A DNA stretch of 64,000 nt, taken from NCBI GenBank assembly GCA_024741835.1, contig JAENRP010000010.1, positions 186,001 through 250,000 on the forward strand. Reading direction: 5' to 3'. The DNA comes from Diplocarpon mali. Lineage: Eukaryota; Ascomycota; Leotiomycetes; Helotiales; Drepanopezizaceae. Made by a program: the position numbers and the translations under genes. A model generated the notes under the pieces. It worked only from the letters and a program-made list of their open reading frames with translations. It had not been told where the DNA came from and did no database searches. This document shows positions 22,168-33,027 of this stretch, one piece after another. Position 1 is the stretch's first letter. Every line of letters begins with the position of its first letter.

Positions 22168-23972
22168 TTAAAATCTAGGCCTATCGTCCCCCGCCCGCTC
22201 TCTCTGCCTCCCATACCTCTTGCTCTCATTCTTCTCACGCATACGACTCTCGCCCTCGTGCCTCTCGCCCTCATGCCACTTGCTCCCATGCTTATGCCTA
22301 GGCATAAGCCTATCACGAAAAAGTACCACAGCGCGGATCTTCCCCGTGCCGCGGACAGGAAAGGGGATGTGATGGCCGCCTGGCTTGTGGAACATGAAAA
22401 TGTCTTCATCCGGGGCCGAAGATGAGGAAGGCTGGTCGCGCCAGAACTCGATGCGGTTATAGTGTGCGAGTGGGAGATGGTTGAAGAGACTTTATGGCGT
22501 AAGTGTCAGTGTCGGTGTCTGTCTGTCTTGCGGTGCTGATGGGGCTGAGCACTGGTTTGTGGAGGGAGAGAAGAGAGGAAGGAGAGGGGAGGGCGGAAAA
22601 AGAAAAAGACGAACACGACAACTCGTTGGGCTTGCTCCTCATCCCCAACCTCCATGACGCACACCTTTGAGTAGCGAAGATCGTGGATGGCCATGAGCCG
22701 GACGTAGAAGATATCTTCGTCTTCGACTTCCACGCCCCCAACGATCTTTGGCACCTTCCCCCCCCCTTTCCCTGCGTGCTGTTTGTCGTCTGTCCCGGTG
22801 CTCGCATCAGAAGGTATGAGAGCAAGCCTCGGCTCCCAATTCCTCACCGACCGCGTCGTCTCGGTGTCGAATGCGCGTTGGGATATGTAGGGGGGGTTGG
22901 AAATGATGATATCTACCCTGTTCCTTTCGCGTTCCTCCCCCTCTTGCCCCCTCTCTTCCCTGATTTGCGCTCCGTCCTCTCCAGGGTTTGCGCTCGATCT
23001 TTCTGCCCATATCTTCCATAGCTGCTCATCAATCAAAGAGGGCGAAAAGACATCGTAACGGCGAAATTGTACGTGCCTCTTCGCGGCCCGGGCCAGCAGC
23101 CCGGCGCGCATGTTGTGCCGTAGATTTTGGCGGGAGAGGGAGATTGCTTTGGGGGAGATATCGAGCCCGAGGATGTTGAGGTAGGGCTTGCGGGTTTTGA
23201 GGAGAGACTAGAGAATGTTATCTCGATTTCCGTGTTCGATCGAAAAGGAGTTGGGGGTACTGGAGGGTAGCTATGAGGGCTGCCGTGGCGAGATGTAGGA
23301 GATAGCTACAATTTAGGAGAGCAGGAGGCGAGTGTTTGAGAGGAAGTACATACATGCAGCAACAAAGAGATACACCCACTCCCCGAGCACAGATCCAGAA
23401 TCCGCAACGGCTTGCTGATCAACCGACCATGGGCCCTGGATATAGCAGGATGCAAATCATTTTCAAGCAGCAGCTTCGCAACGTGGGTTGTGTAGGCCTC
23501 GGTTTCCGGACTGGAGTCAAGCGTCAGCCGTGTATTGCTGGCAGCTACCCAGCATATCCTTCAATTCGCAGCAAAGCTCGGAAAGAAAGCGACAGGCAAG
23601 ATCACGTGATTACACACACCGTGGAATCAACACCCCCATGCGACATCTAATGTCCAGCTTGCCGAACGGCTGGGAGCCGAGGATATACTGCAGAGGCTCT
23701 GACCTTGCCCGCCTCTGGCACAGCCGTAGCAGTATCCTCTGACGGTCGCGGATTTGCGGTGCTGGGTCACGAGGTTGGCGCGGGCGAGGGTGAAAATGCG
23801 ATTTCTGCTGCCGAGTCTCTCGCGGGCGTAGGGTTAACGACTTGACATGTTCTCTTAGCCAGCGTAGCTCGTGGACCGCTGAGTCGAGTGTCCGGGTACC
23901 TCGCAGGACGAGTGGGAGGAGGGGAGAGAGGGTGTGAGCGCGGCGAAGGAGGGAGGGTGCGAGGCGTGGCAT
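22168..23972 (-). CDS. HemK/Mtq-type protein-(glutamine-N5) methyltransferase
   Basis: Predicted to methylate the Gln of the GGQ motif of a peptide-chain release factor, probably mitochondrial. Four exons (23972-23620, 23510-23354, 23207-22615, 22489-22168) give about 474 residues. Exon 1 ends QYILGSQPFGKLDIRCRMGV then LIPR and joins exon 2 as IPRPETE, a family signature; exon 2 has the SAM-binding LRILDLCSGSGCISLLLH. Exon 3 contains LGLDISPKAISLSRQN and the catalytic IISNPPYIS. The last exon has NRIEFWRDQP and GKIRAVVLFRD. Unusual: an acidic/Arg-rich insert (residues about 255-285) just before NPPY, and a highly charged 40-residue tail, so the protein is longer than most relatives. The donor of intron 3 is the least certain junction. 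The N terminus is Arg/Leu-rich, compatible with mitochondrial import. Confidence 0.88.
22290..22309. repeat. Perfect 20-bp palindrome inside the methyltransferase exon
   Basis: Each arm is GCTTATGCCT on its own strand (axis between 22299 and 22300). It is within coding sequence (RLMPRHKH), so could be coincidence. Confidence 0.8.
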
Positions 23973-26267
23973 TTGGGTGCGATGAGTATCGCGGATCTTA
24001 ATTGCTGATTGAGGATGGCTATTCCCCTCGAGAGGGCAGCGGACGGAGTGCGGAAGTTATTGCATGTCGTGTCGGTTTCTCAGAGGGAGACGCGAAGCGA
24101 ATGATGGATCTTGACGCTGGTGTTGATTTTGATCTTTTGATAGCCATGGGGGGATTCAGGGGTCACAACAGAGTACGGTGGCCGGTGTCCTGGCATGCCG
24201 CAGGAAATCCGATCTGATCTGGCCGGACATTGAAGCATTTTCCGTTGCGGGATTGAACTCGAACAATGTGCACCTCACTTGTCGCTATTTCCAACAAGCC
24301 GAATCCAAGTGGCTGAATGCACTCTCCCATTCCCTGAGGCCCTGTGCTGGGCACGTGTGGGATCCTGTTGGTCTCACATCAGGTGCACACCTAGGGGAAG
24401 CTTCTAAGTACAATCGGAGTGATGTATTCGTGGTTGTAAAGCTCGTCTCCCCAAGCTATTCTCGGAGAGCAAGAAGTGTATACAGGTAGCGATGCCAATG
24501 CCAAGTCTGGTCACATGACTATCATGTGACTCGTATTCCGACCGATGCCAAGTCATGATTCTCGTCGCACGATGCGCGTGTGGGAGGTCGAAGGTGCATC
24601 CCTCGAGCGATCGGCTTCAGCCTGTGTGCTTGAGCTGGATCCGGGTGTCAGGTACTGTCGGCATACAGGTCATATGATCAACGGTCACGTGATCAGTCGC
24701 ATGATAGGGAAGGCTTGGCACTACTGTATTTACTATACGCTCTCGAGGAGTAGCTTCGAGAGCAGGCTTTTACACACGAATATAATCCAACGTATTCGAA
24801 AGGCTTCACCTGTGCACATAACTACCTATTGTAATACCAACAGGTACATATTCGGCTTGTGTATCTCGCCATGGTCAACGATTCCAAGGCTCCAGAATTG
24901 TCTGGTGTCCCCTTTCTGGTGTCCCCTTCCTGTTGTCCTCCACGTGGCTGATGGCATGCTCCCCAGGACTTCGCCGTGCTTGTCAGCTTGATCCTCCTTC
25001 GATTCCGTGGACCTTGGGTGGAGGGTCGGCCGAGGTTCTGCGCCGGGAATGCCTCGCCAGCTGCGGGAGTGCGGAATTCATGCTGCAACTCACGAATCCT
25101 GTAATGGACGCGGCTCTTCACTCGATCCCGGATCTCTCCTCCTGTTTGGGCTCAGCCGCTCAACCAGCTCGCCTCTTCTCCCCCGGCAAATATGCTGTTC
25201 AGGTGTTAGGAACAAGACTGGAGGCCTCATCGGTATCTCCCACGCCGTCTTCCCTCGTATCACCACAAGCACAAGCACAACCACAACCACATGCCCAGCG
25301 CCAAACTCAGTCTCTAGGGTCATGGCAAAGGCTCGAAGGCATCTCCCCCCTCTCTCGGTAATATCTCGGTGCGTATCGTAGCTCCGAGGTACGTTGATGT
25401 ACGATCTAGACCACGTCGCGAGGCAAAACCTGTTTTGCGCGTGTCAGGTGACGGGCGTCGCTTTTGTTTATTGATATCCGCGCCGCATCACGTGCACTCG
25501 ATCTGGTGCATCGCATGTGCCCTGCAGGGAGCTGAGGAGAGGCGTTCGCTCGATGATGCGGCGTGGGGATTGAGAGCACGGCATGAGAGACATGCGTGCT
25601 TACTGTACATGTACATCCGTCGTAGTCTGGACATACTTGGGAGTCCATGAGTCATCACCTTGATGTAGCTACGACCTACGACCTCGACCTACGACTTAGA
25701 CCTACGACTCAGACCTACGGACCTCACTCGCCCCCAAGGCTAGGAGATAGCAGGTTCAAGTACAGATACCCGAGTCCAAGTCTTCATCTTCTGCTCGAGT
25801 GCCAGGTGCTCCCGAGGCCGGTTTGGAGCTGCTGACAGCTTGACTTTTCCCCCGTACCGCCGACAGTTAATCGGTGCCAGATGGGTGCAGCTCAAGCATC
25901 CGCAGACTCACTTCGCTGCGATTCCCATACATCAACACTCGTGCTCTCCGACCCTTACTGTAGGAATATAGTCATCATAGGTCACGTGGAGGACCCTGGC
26001 GTAGAGTATGTCACATGCAAAGTCTTGGCATAGGCAGCCTTACTCTACTCTAGATCTCTACCTTCTCTTGTAATTATCATCAACAACGAATATGCAACCA
26101 AGAATTCATTCCACTCCATTAGTGTGCACACCTTGTGAAACCAACACTTACCTCCCTGGCCTACGCTGCCTTGCCTTGCTTTCCTTTCCCGCTCCATGCT
26201 TATCCCCGACGCCACACAGACCGGGCACTGCACCGCCACCATCCGTTTCCAAGCTCTGCGGCTGGAC

Positions 26268-26600
26268 TGATGACGTCTAGCGTGCTTGGAGGGGTAGCTG
26301 CCAAGCGAGCCAATGCGGGCGGGGTGCCTGACCCCGCTGACGTCGTGCCCCGCTGTGGCGGCAGCTGCCTTTGATCCATGCTTTCCGTTTCGGGACAGGT
26401 ACTGGCGCTGGCCCTGATTTCGATTCTTCGTGCTTGCCGTTGCCCTTTGCAAAACTGTATGGATGGGAACGGTCATGTGAATCATATAGAGCACAGTAGA
26501 GTGGATGGGAGGCGTTCGTGCCTGCGTAACAAAAGAAAGCGACGTCATGGCTCCCGCCTGAGGCAGAGCAGTCGAGAGGCAGTACTTAAAGGCCTTTCCT
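26268..26600 (+). promoter_or_regulatory. grg1: grg1 proximal promoter: CreA/Mig1-like and CRE-like sites
   Basis: GCGGGG at 26319-26324 and its complement CCCCGC at 26332-26337 and 26348-26353 match the SYGGRG consensus of the carbon-repression factor CreA/Cre1. TGACGTC occurs at 26271 and 26338 and GACGTCA at 26541, CRE-like. A possible TATA element (ACTTAAAGG) lies near 26584. The set fits a glucose-repressed, stress-inducible gene; binding is inferred from motif matches only. Confidence 0.5.
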
Positions 26601-26639
26601 CCCCTCAACTTTACCCTCCTCCTTTTCCATCACCACCTC

Positions 26640-26672
26640 ACACATACACACACACACACACTCACACACTCA
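26640..26672 (+). repeat. CA-rich microsatellite in grg1 leader
   Basis: (CA)n tract in the C/A/T-rich untranslated leader 60-100 bp before the grg1 ATG. Confidence 0.8.
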
Positions 26673-26737
26673 ACCCACCAAAAGCAACCTCAACCAACCT
26701 CAACCAACCAACCTCAGATCACTCAAAACCTATCACA

Positions 26738-27169
26738 ATGGAGACCATCAAGGTATACAGCCGTCTCTCTTCCCTCTGCCTGCTCTCCCTCACTTCCGCA
26801 CCTTGAGAGTGCCTTTTGATCTCCCTATCCTCAAAGATCCCTCTCCCCTTTGCTTCACTCTGGGCCAAGTCGTCGCTGACATGTGCGCTACAGAACGCCG
26901 CCAACTACGTTGCCGAGTCCGTCCAGGGCGGAGGTGCTCAAGCTTCCAAGGAGGCTAACAAGCAAGTCGCCAAGGACTCTGATGCTAGCCTTACCAGTCG
27001 TGCTTCTGCTGCTAAGGACGCCGTTGGGGATAAGCTTGATCAGACCAGCCACGAGACGAAGGCTGATGTCCACAAGGGTATGTTCTCTTCTCACTCGAAT
27101 CATGATGCTATATGCCTTTCAGGTGTCTGAATAGGTGCTGACTGTTCCGCAGAGGCTGCTAAGCACTAA
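26738..27169 (+). CDS. grg1: Glucose-repressible protein Grg1 / clock-controlled CCG-1 homologue
   Basis: Three exons (26738-26752, 26894-27077, 27153-27169) encode 71 residues beginning METIKNAANYVAESVQGGGA, continuing with QASKEANKQVAKDSDASL and ending in HKEAAKH. This matches the small, hydrophilic Ala/Lys/Asp-rich grg-1/ccg-1 proteins of ascomycetes, which are strongly expressed when glucose is absent and under stress or clock control; their biochemical function is unknown. Exon 1 holds only five codons, as is usual in the family. Introns are 141 and 75 nt with standard GT..AG ends and phases agree. No signal peptide; cytosolic. Regulation: CreA-like sites, CRE-like sites and a CA-rich leader upstream. 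Confidence 0.92.
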
Positions 27170-28523
27170 ACTATTCACCTCCACCCAGTATACCCACGAT
27201 TGTACAATGAGCGCAGGATATTGGAGGATGGTATCGAGGCGTACGGAATGGATGAATGGATCATGATGCATGAGAGCATGGATTTTTCCCGAGTCCCGGA
27301 GGCTGGTGAATACCCAGTAGTTTGATCAATATCAGATCGTTACTATGCTTTATTTTGACCTATGTTGTGAATGATTCCCGCGAGTTTGAGTGTTGTAGCT
27401 GTTCATGTACTGCTGTTATCGGTGACGGGCCCCGAAGATGAATATGACAAGTAGACTAGACTGTAAGGCTTGCCGACGTCAGCGCTCATTCATCTCGGAA
27501 GATGTAATGTCAGTCGCGGGATACAAACCCCACTAAGGAAACAAAAGGGGGAACACAACATGAAGAGGTTCTTCTAAAGAAGCAAAACAAAAGAGGAGGC
27601 ACCGCCATTGGGCAAGCCTCGAGGAAGAGTTGGGAACAATACCCAAGTTGGAGGTATGTTAGGAGGTTGTTTGTCTGCCTTCCTATTTCTCAAGTACATA
27701 GTGGTCTGGTATTTATCCTTCATCCAGCATTTGCCGATCATGTGACTTTCTGTCACGAGATCTCTTCGTTTTCAGCCCTCTACACCATTTTTATCTCGAA
27801 GATGCTCCTGATGCTGTTTATATTCCAGTCTATATGACTCGCGATAGGAGGCCCGGACAGTTTGCACTGCGTCTTATCTCAGGCGAAGGGATTTGCAGAG
27901 CTGTTGGTCATAGCTAAGCCCAGCCAGAGTCGATTGCTGCCACGAAAATTGTTTTTTTTTTCGAAAGCGCTGGAATGAGAAGGGGGGTTAAGATTAATAA
28001 GCGAAGTAGGTTGACAGACGTCGACCAAGCGCCCCTGGCACGCGAGTGTACTACTGCCTGAGTATTGACTGGGCTCGCTGGACGAGTTCTTCACCATATG
28101 GTTGATGGAGACCGGCTGTGGAAAATGGGGGGGTCACCGGCACTGAAGCTATGGAAAGGCGTTTTCATAAAGGAGTGAGGTGAGGTGGGTAAGGTCGGGT
28201 CGGGCAAAGAATTGATTTAGATTATGAAAATGTCACGTTTTNNNNNNNNNNNNNNNNNNNNNNNNNNNNNNNNNNNNNNNNNNNNNNNNNNNNNNNNNNN
28301 NNNNNNNNNNNNNNNNNNNNNNNNNNNNNNNNNNNNNNNCACTGACATTCTACTTTTACTCCGTTTTCCGTATTAAAGTTTTCGAGACGTCGAGGGAAAA
28401 TATCGAGGAAAAAATCACATCTACACTCCCCAACACCACCGACCGTGTGGTTTCCCGAGCGCAGCTGTGCACCCGATTCCTGATCCCCGGACCAAGGCCT
28501 CCCAGCCCCCTCTCGCAACCAGC
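27170..28523. other. Intergenic with assembly gap
   Basis: 3' flank of grg1 and 5' flank of the EBP-family gene. No gene seen on either strand. Contains 98 Ns (28242-28339). Confidence 0.5.
28242..28339. other. Assembly gap (98 N)
   Basis: Unknown bases in the promoter region of the EBP-family gene. Confidence 1.
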
Positions 28524-29349
28524 ATGGACGCGATCCGCGAGCAGCTCGACGCCACGACGGTCGCCTCCCTCGGCGCCGTCGCCGTGATCCTCACGACGGC
28601 CTACCTGCTCTCGCGCGCGCTCCTCGCGCGCCACACGCCCGCGCGCCTGCGCGTGCTCTTCGTCTGGCACTTCTTCGACTTCCTGATCCACAGCCTCTTC
28701 GAGGGCTCGTTCCTGTACAACTGCTTCACGGCGTCGGCGCCCTTCGACCCGGCGACGCAGCCCGCCGCGCTGGCCACGAACTTCCTCGGCCGGCCCGACC
28801 GCGTGTTCGGCAGCCGCTACGCCGACAACTGGGCCGCCGGGCTGTGGATGGTGTACGCGAAGGCCGACCGGCGCTGGGCCGAGGCCGACCTGACCGTCAT
28901 CAGCCTGGAGCTGCTGACCGTGTTCGGCGCGGGCCCGCTGGCGCTGTACATCTGCTACGCCATCTACCGGCGGGAGGCCATGAGCGCCTTCTGGATGGTG
29001 GTCCTGGCTACCGGGGAGCTCTACGGAGGTTCGTCTGATCCTCTCCCCCCCCTTCCATCCTGCGGGCTTTCTCTGTCGCCGCTCTCCATCCTCCCCCATG
29101 GCCGCTCGTGCTGACCGGTCTGCAGGCTTCATGACCTTCTGCCCCGAGTGGTTGACGGGCAACCAGAACCTCGACACCAGCAACTTCATGTTCCGATGGG
29201 TGTACCTGGTCTTCTTCAACATGCTGTGGGTCTTCCTGCCGCTGTACGCCCTCTACCATGCCTACCAGGACATGAAGAATGCCTTCTTTGTGAGGAATGG
29301 GGTCGTGGTGGCTAGCCTCGAGGCGAAGGAGAAGGCGAAGAGTCGGTAA
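28524..29349 (+). CDS. Emopamil-binding protein (EBP/EXPERA domain) family membrane protein
   Basis: Two exons (28524-29028, 29126-29349) encode 242 residues. Membrane segments are visible at about residues 12-30 (ASLGAVAVILTTAYLLSRAL), 140-160 (LELLTVFGAGPLALYICYAI), 160-180 (SAFWMVVLATGELYGG) and 205-225 (YLVFFNMLWVFLPLYALYHA). Family marks: WHFFDFLIHSLFEGSFLYN near the first helices, W-x-x-Y-A-K-A-D-x-R, and the Gly-rich ATGELYGG followed by FMTFCPEWL. EBP proteins are ER sterol delta8-delta7 isomerases in animals and plants; in fungi, where Erg2 usually does this step, EXPERA proteins have diverse or unknown roles. The C terminus is Lys-rich (EAKEKAKSR), as in ER-resident proteins. Substrate not predictable here. 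Confidence 0.85.
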
Positions 29350-32300
29350 GGAGACAGCGGGCGCCAAATGGCTGCGACTCCAGGCATTCGTGCCGTGGGC
29401 GCGGGGCGGAACAGGCAGGATATCATACTCGAAGGGGGCGGTTCAGACTGGGGTCGGAGAGGCGGAGGCTGTCACGGGCACGCTGCTCGAGCTACTGTAG
29501 ATTAGTCGTGACCTCGCTCCAGAAATACGATCACATCTGACGCCACTGCTTGATGGCCCAGCCGCCGCGGACCGCCGAACACCCGCGCCATCGAGGCTAG
29601 ATAGCGACCCGCATTCGCCGGATTCGAGGACGAGGACGACGACGACAGGACGCCGTCTTGCGGCGGAGACCTGAAGTCGGCGTGTACCAGAGGGTGCTGC
29701 ATTCTGATGAGTCGCTCGCAGCCTACCATCTCTCGGGTCATGAGAGGATCGCTTACGAAATGCAAGTATTCTTAGACCCTCAACTCGGGATGCTCTAGAG
29801 GGACGGGAGAATGCTACGTTCTATGGACGGATGGTGTGTACACATCCTTCGCGGCCCGTTCGCACTGTGCGGCCAAATTCGTTCCCTCCGTCGAAGCGAA
29901 GCTCTCGACCATCTGACGGGCGAGTTCAAGCTGAGTCTGATCTCGCCGATAGGACAGCTGAGATGGCTAGTAATATTCATCGGACGCACGCTTCCCGCTG
30001 CAGTCACGTGGCACGGCCAACACGGACTTCGACGACATGTAGGGGCCAAATACACAAATTATATACCGTGTGCCGACCCCGCGCTCGGTAGAAAGAACAT
30101 GGAAGTAATTACCATCACCCCCCGCAACATTGAATCAGCAAGCGCCTGCGATTTTCCAACGCCAAATCCCAGCTAGAGATAGCGTGTTCTGACCCTGGCA
30201 AAATTATGCGCCGAGTGCTCACGAATCGAGAACTCATTGATGGAAAGAGTTGTCTCTACATAGCGTGAAGGGTGCTTGCTGCCTTCAATACGGATGGAAT
30301 CACACCAGAAGACATCTCATCTTGAGCTTGACAGCATAGGAACTCGTGCAAAGCAGCGGAAAGGGACAGGCTCGGGCCACAAGGGCACAGAAACAAACAT
30401 CCCCCCCACGGCTGCTGTGGTGGTAAGACACCCTTCTGCCGGATAGGGGGGCGTGCTGGGGCGTGATGCTAGCTGGAGCTGGGTGCAGCCCGAGGTCCCT
30501 GAGCTTGGAGGAGTCCGAGAGCCTGTCGCATCATCTCGGACCTGAGACCGGTTATATATACATATGCCAGCCCCGCTCCTAAGGATGATCGTGAGAGTCG
30601 GGACAATCGCTTGGCGAGAGGCTACGAGGCAACTGCACTGCACGGCACATGGGATCTGCACGTAGAGCATGGTCGGGATCCTCTGGTATTGCCGGGCCGC
30701 GACGCTCGAGAGGGGTTTTCGGGGCGGGGCAATTCGCAAGCTAGTACGTGATAGTAGGACTAGGGCTTCGAGGGATTGATGAGAGCGTCTGCGGTTGGTT
30801 CGAGGCTGTCGAGGACGCCTCCGGAGAAGAGGGTTTTCCCCATGTACAAAAGTGCATGTGTAGTCTTTCCTCGCCGGTTGCCCGGCTGGCAAAACTCATT
30901 GCAACGCGGGAGTATGTGATCCAAGGCTGCCAGGGCCTGCTGATCACTCGCAGTTGTGTATTACGGTTCCGCAGTCCTCAAGTCTTTATGCGATCCAACC
31001 TCCTCTCCCGGGACAGGAGCAGAAGCGCAAGTCGAGTGTATTATTTCTGAGTAGGCTGTTCGCGCTCAGATCCTACGCCAGGTAAAACACCTTTCCACAA
31101 TGAGGGGAGTGGAGTGCATTTTAGGTGTGGCTTGAGATCTGATAGTGGGGGAGGAGCGCAAAGCCATACGGGCATAGGGAAATAAATTAAAGAAAAACAA
31201 AGGGCCAAGGCTCATGCACCTGAGGTCCGGGGAAACGAGCTTGAGGAGTGCCGTGGTAGTGGCCGACAGGGCCATTCCAACCTCCCACGAGGTCAGCCAC
31301 CGGTGGCTGGGCGAGTCCCGGCATTTCACAAGGGTCTTGCGCCAAATCCGTGGGTATGGAGAATACACTTTGCGATCGACTACCAGTATACAGAGTTAAG
31401 CGACTCGCGTGTGAGCTGGGCACTATCGAGCCGAACCTCCAAAACAAACGTTGGGGCTAGTTGAGGTCACGTTTCTCGCTTACCGTAGTGCGGCGATCGA
31501 CCACATCTTGCCGCGACGGCGACGGCGACCAGCAATTCATCCTCGACCTACCGGAATCTCTGCTCGGGGGCTTGACTGCTCACAGTGAGTCCTCGGGCCA
31601 CATGGTATCTCGTCTCTACGAAGAGCAGTCGTCCATCTGCAAAGACATTGACAACGGGACGCTCTTCGAGAAGTTTCACGTTGCACCTTGCGACTCTCTG
31701 AGCTTCATGGAGCGCCACCGTTTCCTGTCGCGAACCTGTCTGCCAAGGGAGGTGAACAGAACGGCCAGGATCTTGCGATGCTGGACAGACCCGCCCGGCA
31801 GAATTTCCTCATTTACTGATGGTTCGTTTGACCCGGCGTGCTTGCTTACTTTCGAAGACTGTGCTTTCTAATCTATCTCGGCTAGTCACTATCTCCAGTT
31901 GGGAGCCGCCTCACTTCGACCAGCCTTTACGCATCTCCCAGAGGCGATATCGAATTCTGATTCTAGATTGGAGATGGGATGCTTCTTGATGTGAACTTCG
32001 GACCGTGGATGCGAATGCCCCCCTCCCTTTCAGCGCGGTCTGAAGTCACGATGAACTTTATTCGTTCCTTGGCCCAGTGAAGGTCCAGATTTCTTGCGTA
32101 ACCAGCGATTGGCTACGTCGAGGTCAAGAATCATGAGAGGCTTCTTTGGGGGATCGAACTCGCTGACTCTGCGGAACCCTCTTGCCATGAAGCTTCGTGC
32201 TCCATAACCCTAAGCGATGGTTTCAGGGGGGTTAAGCGAGGCCCTGCGACGACAACGAAACCTCAAACTTGTGTGCCTCAACACAACCTTCCGACTCGGC

Positions 32301-33027
32301 TCGCTTCAAGAACTCGTAGCTACAGGCAGGAAAACCTGCCGCGTTCAACCCACCCCGTCAGACGAGGAAAGATTTCGGGCTCACCAGGTTCCAAACGTCC
32401 GGCTTCCACAACCAGTTTGTGTTGCACGCGGCGTAGATAGAGGTTCAGTTAAATTGAATGTTTCTCGCGACTGTGCTCCTGGGTGATGATCCTGGCTCTA
32501 CGATGCAAACCTACAGCTGTCTAGGGGGCTATTGCTTGCCCGTCGACGGGTGGATAGTGGCGACCGAAGCCACTTCCCAGCCAGGAAGGCCGTCTTAGCA
32601 GCATCCCGGTCTGGATTCATCCCGCGCGCGGACCACTACGCGTGCGTTGAGCTTCTGCTTGGACTCCTCTCTTATACTTCATGCGACCCTTGAAGAGGCA
32701 AATCTTCTTTCCAACTCTCTCTTCGGAGTGTTGCTGTCGGTTTTCCTCTCGCCTCCCTAATACGTCGGTTCGTCCTCGTCGCTACTGGTTGGCTCAGGAC
32801 ATTGTTTCATCCTTGCATCTGTCCTGCTCTGACTTATCGGTGTGCTCTAATCGTATTCTTCGTCTTCTCCCATAATTCATCCTTTCCCTCTCGGACTTCC
32901 TCTCTCAACACCACCAATCTGACGCAGGCGATCTTCATGACTTGACAACTATTACGAACGGCAACGCTACGGCTCGCGGCCTACGATAATATTACTAGCC
33001 GAGAGGGCTCTGGAGGGAGAAGAAATA
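29350..33027. other. Gene-poor stretch, 3.7 kb
   Basis: No recognisable gene. The longest plausible frame (31461-31871, +; contains FILDLPESLLGGLTAHSESS and VSRLYEEQSSICKDIDNG) lacks an ATG at its start and could be a relic or chance. The minus frame 30317-30892 has no recognisable content. 32640-33020 is the pyrimidine-rich leader region of the next gene. Confidence 0.4.

Larger units (their letters stand above)
23973..26737. promoter_or_regulatory. Long divergent upstream region with many CACGTG boxes
   Basis: Separates the methyltransferase (-) and grg1 (+). CACGTG hexamers at 24352, 24686, 24941, 25489 and 25983, plus one at 23603 inside methyltransferase intron 1; also an interrupted palindrome at 24510-24530 with 9-bp arms (GTCACATGA / TCATGTGAC). 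No convincing gene: the open frames at 24545-24991 and 24933-25361 have no recognisable content. Confidence 0.5.

Noticed and set aside
30317..30892. 191-codon minus frame
   Set aside because: No domain, biased to Arg/Pro/Ser, no promoter or conserved pattern visible.
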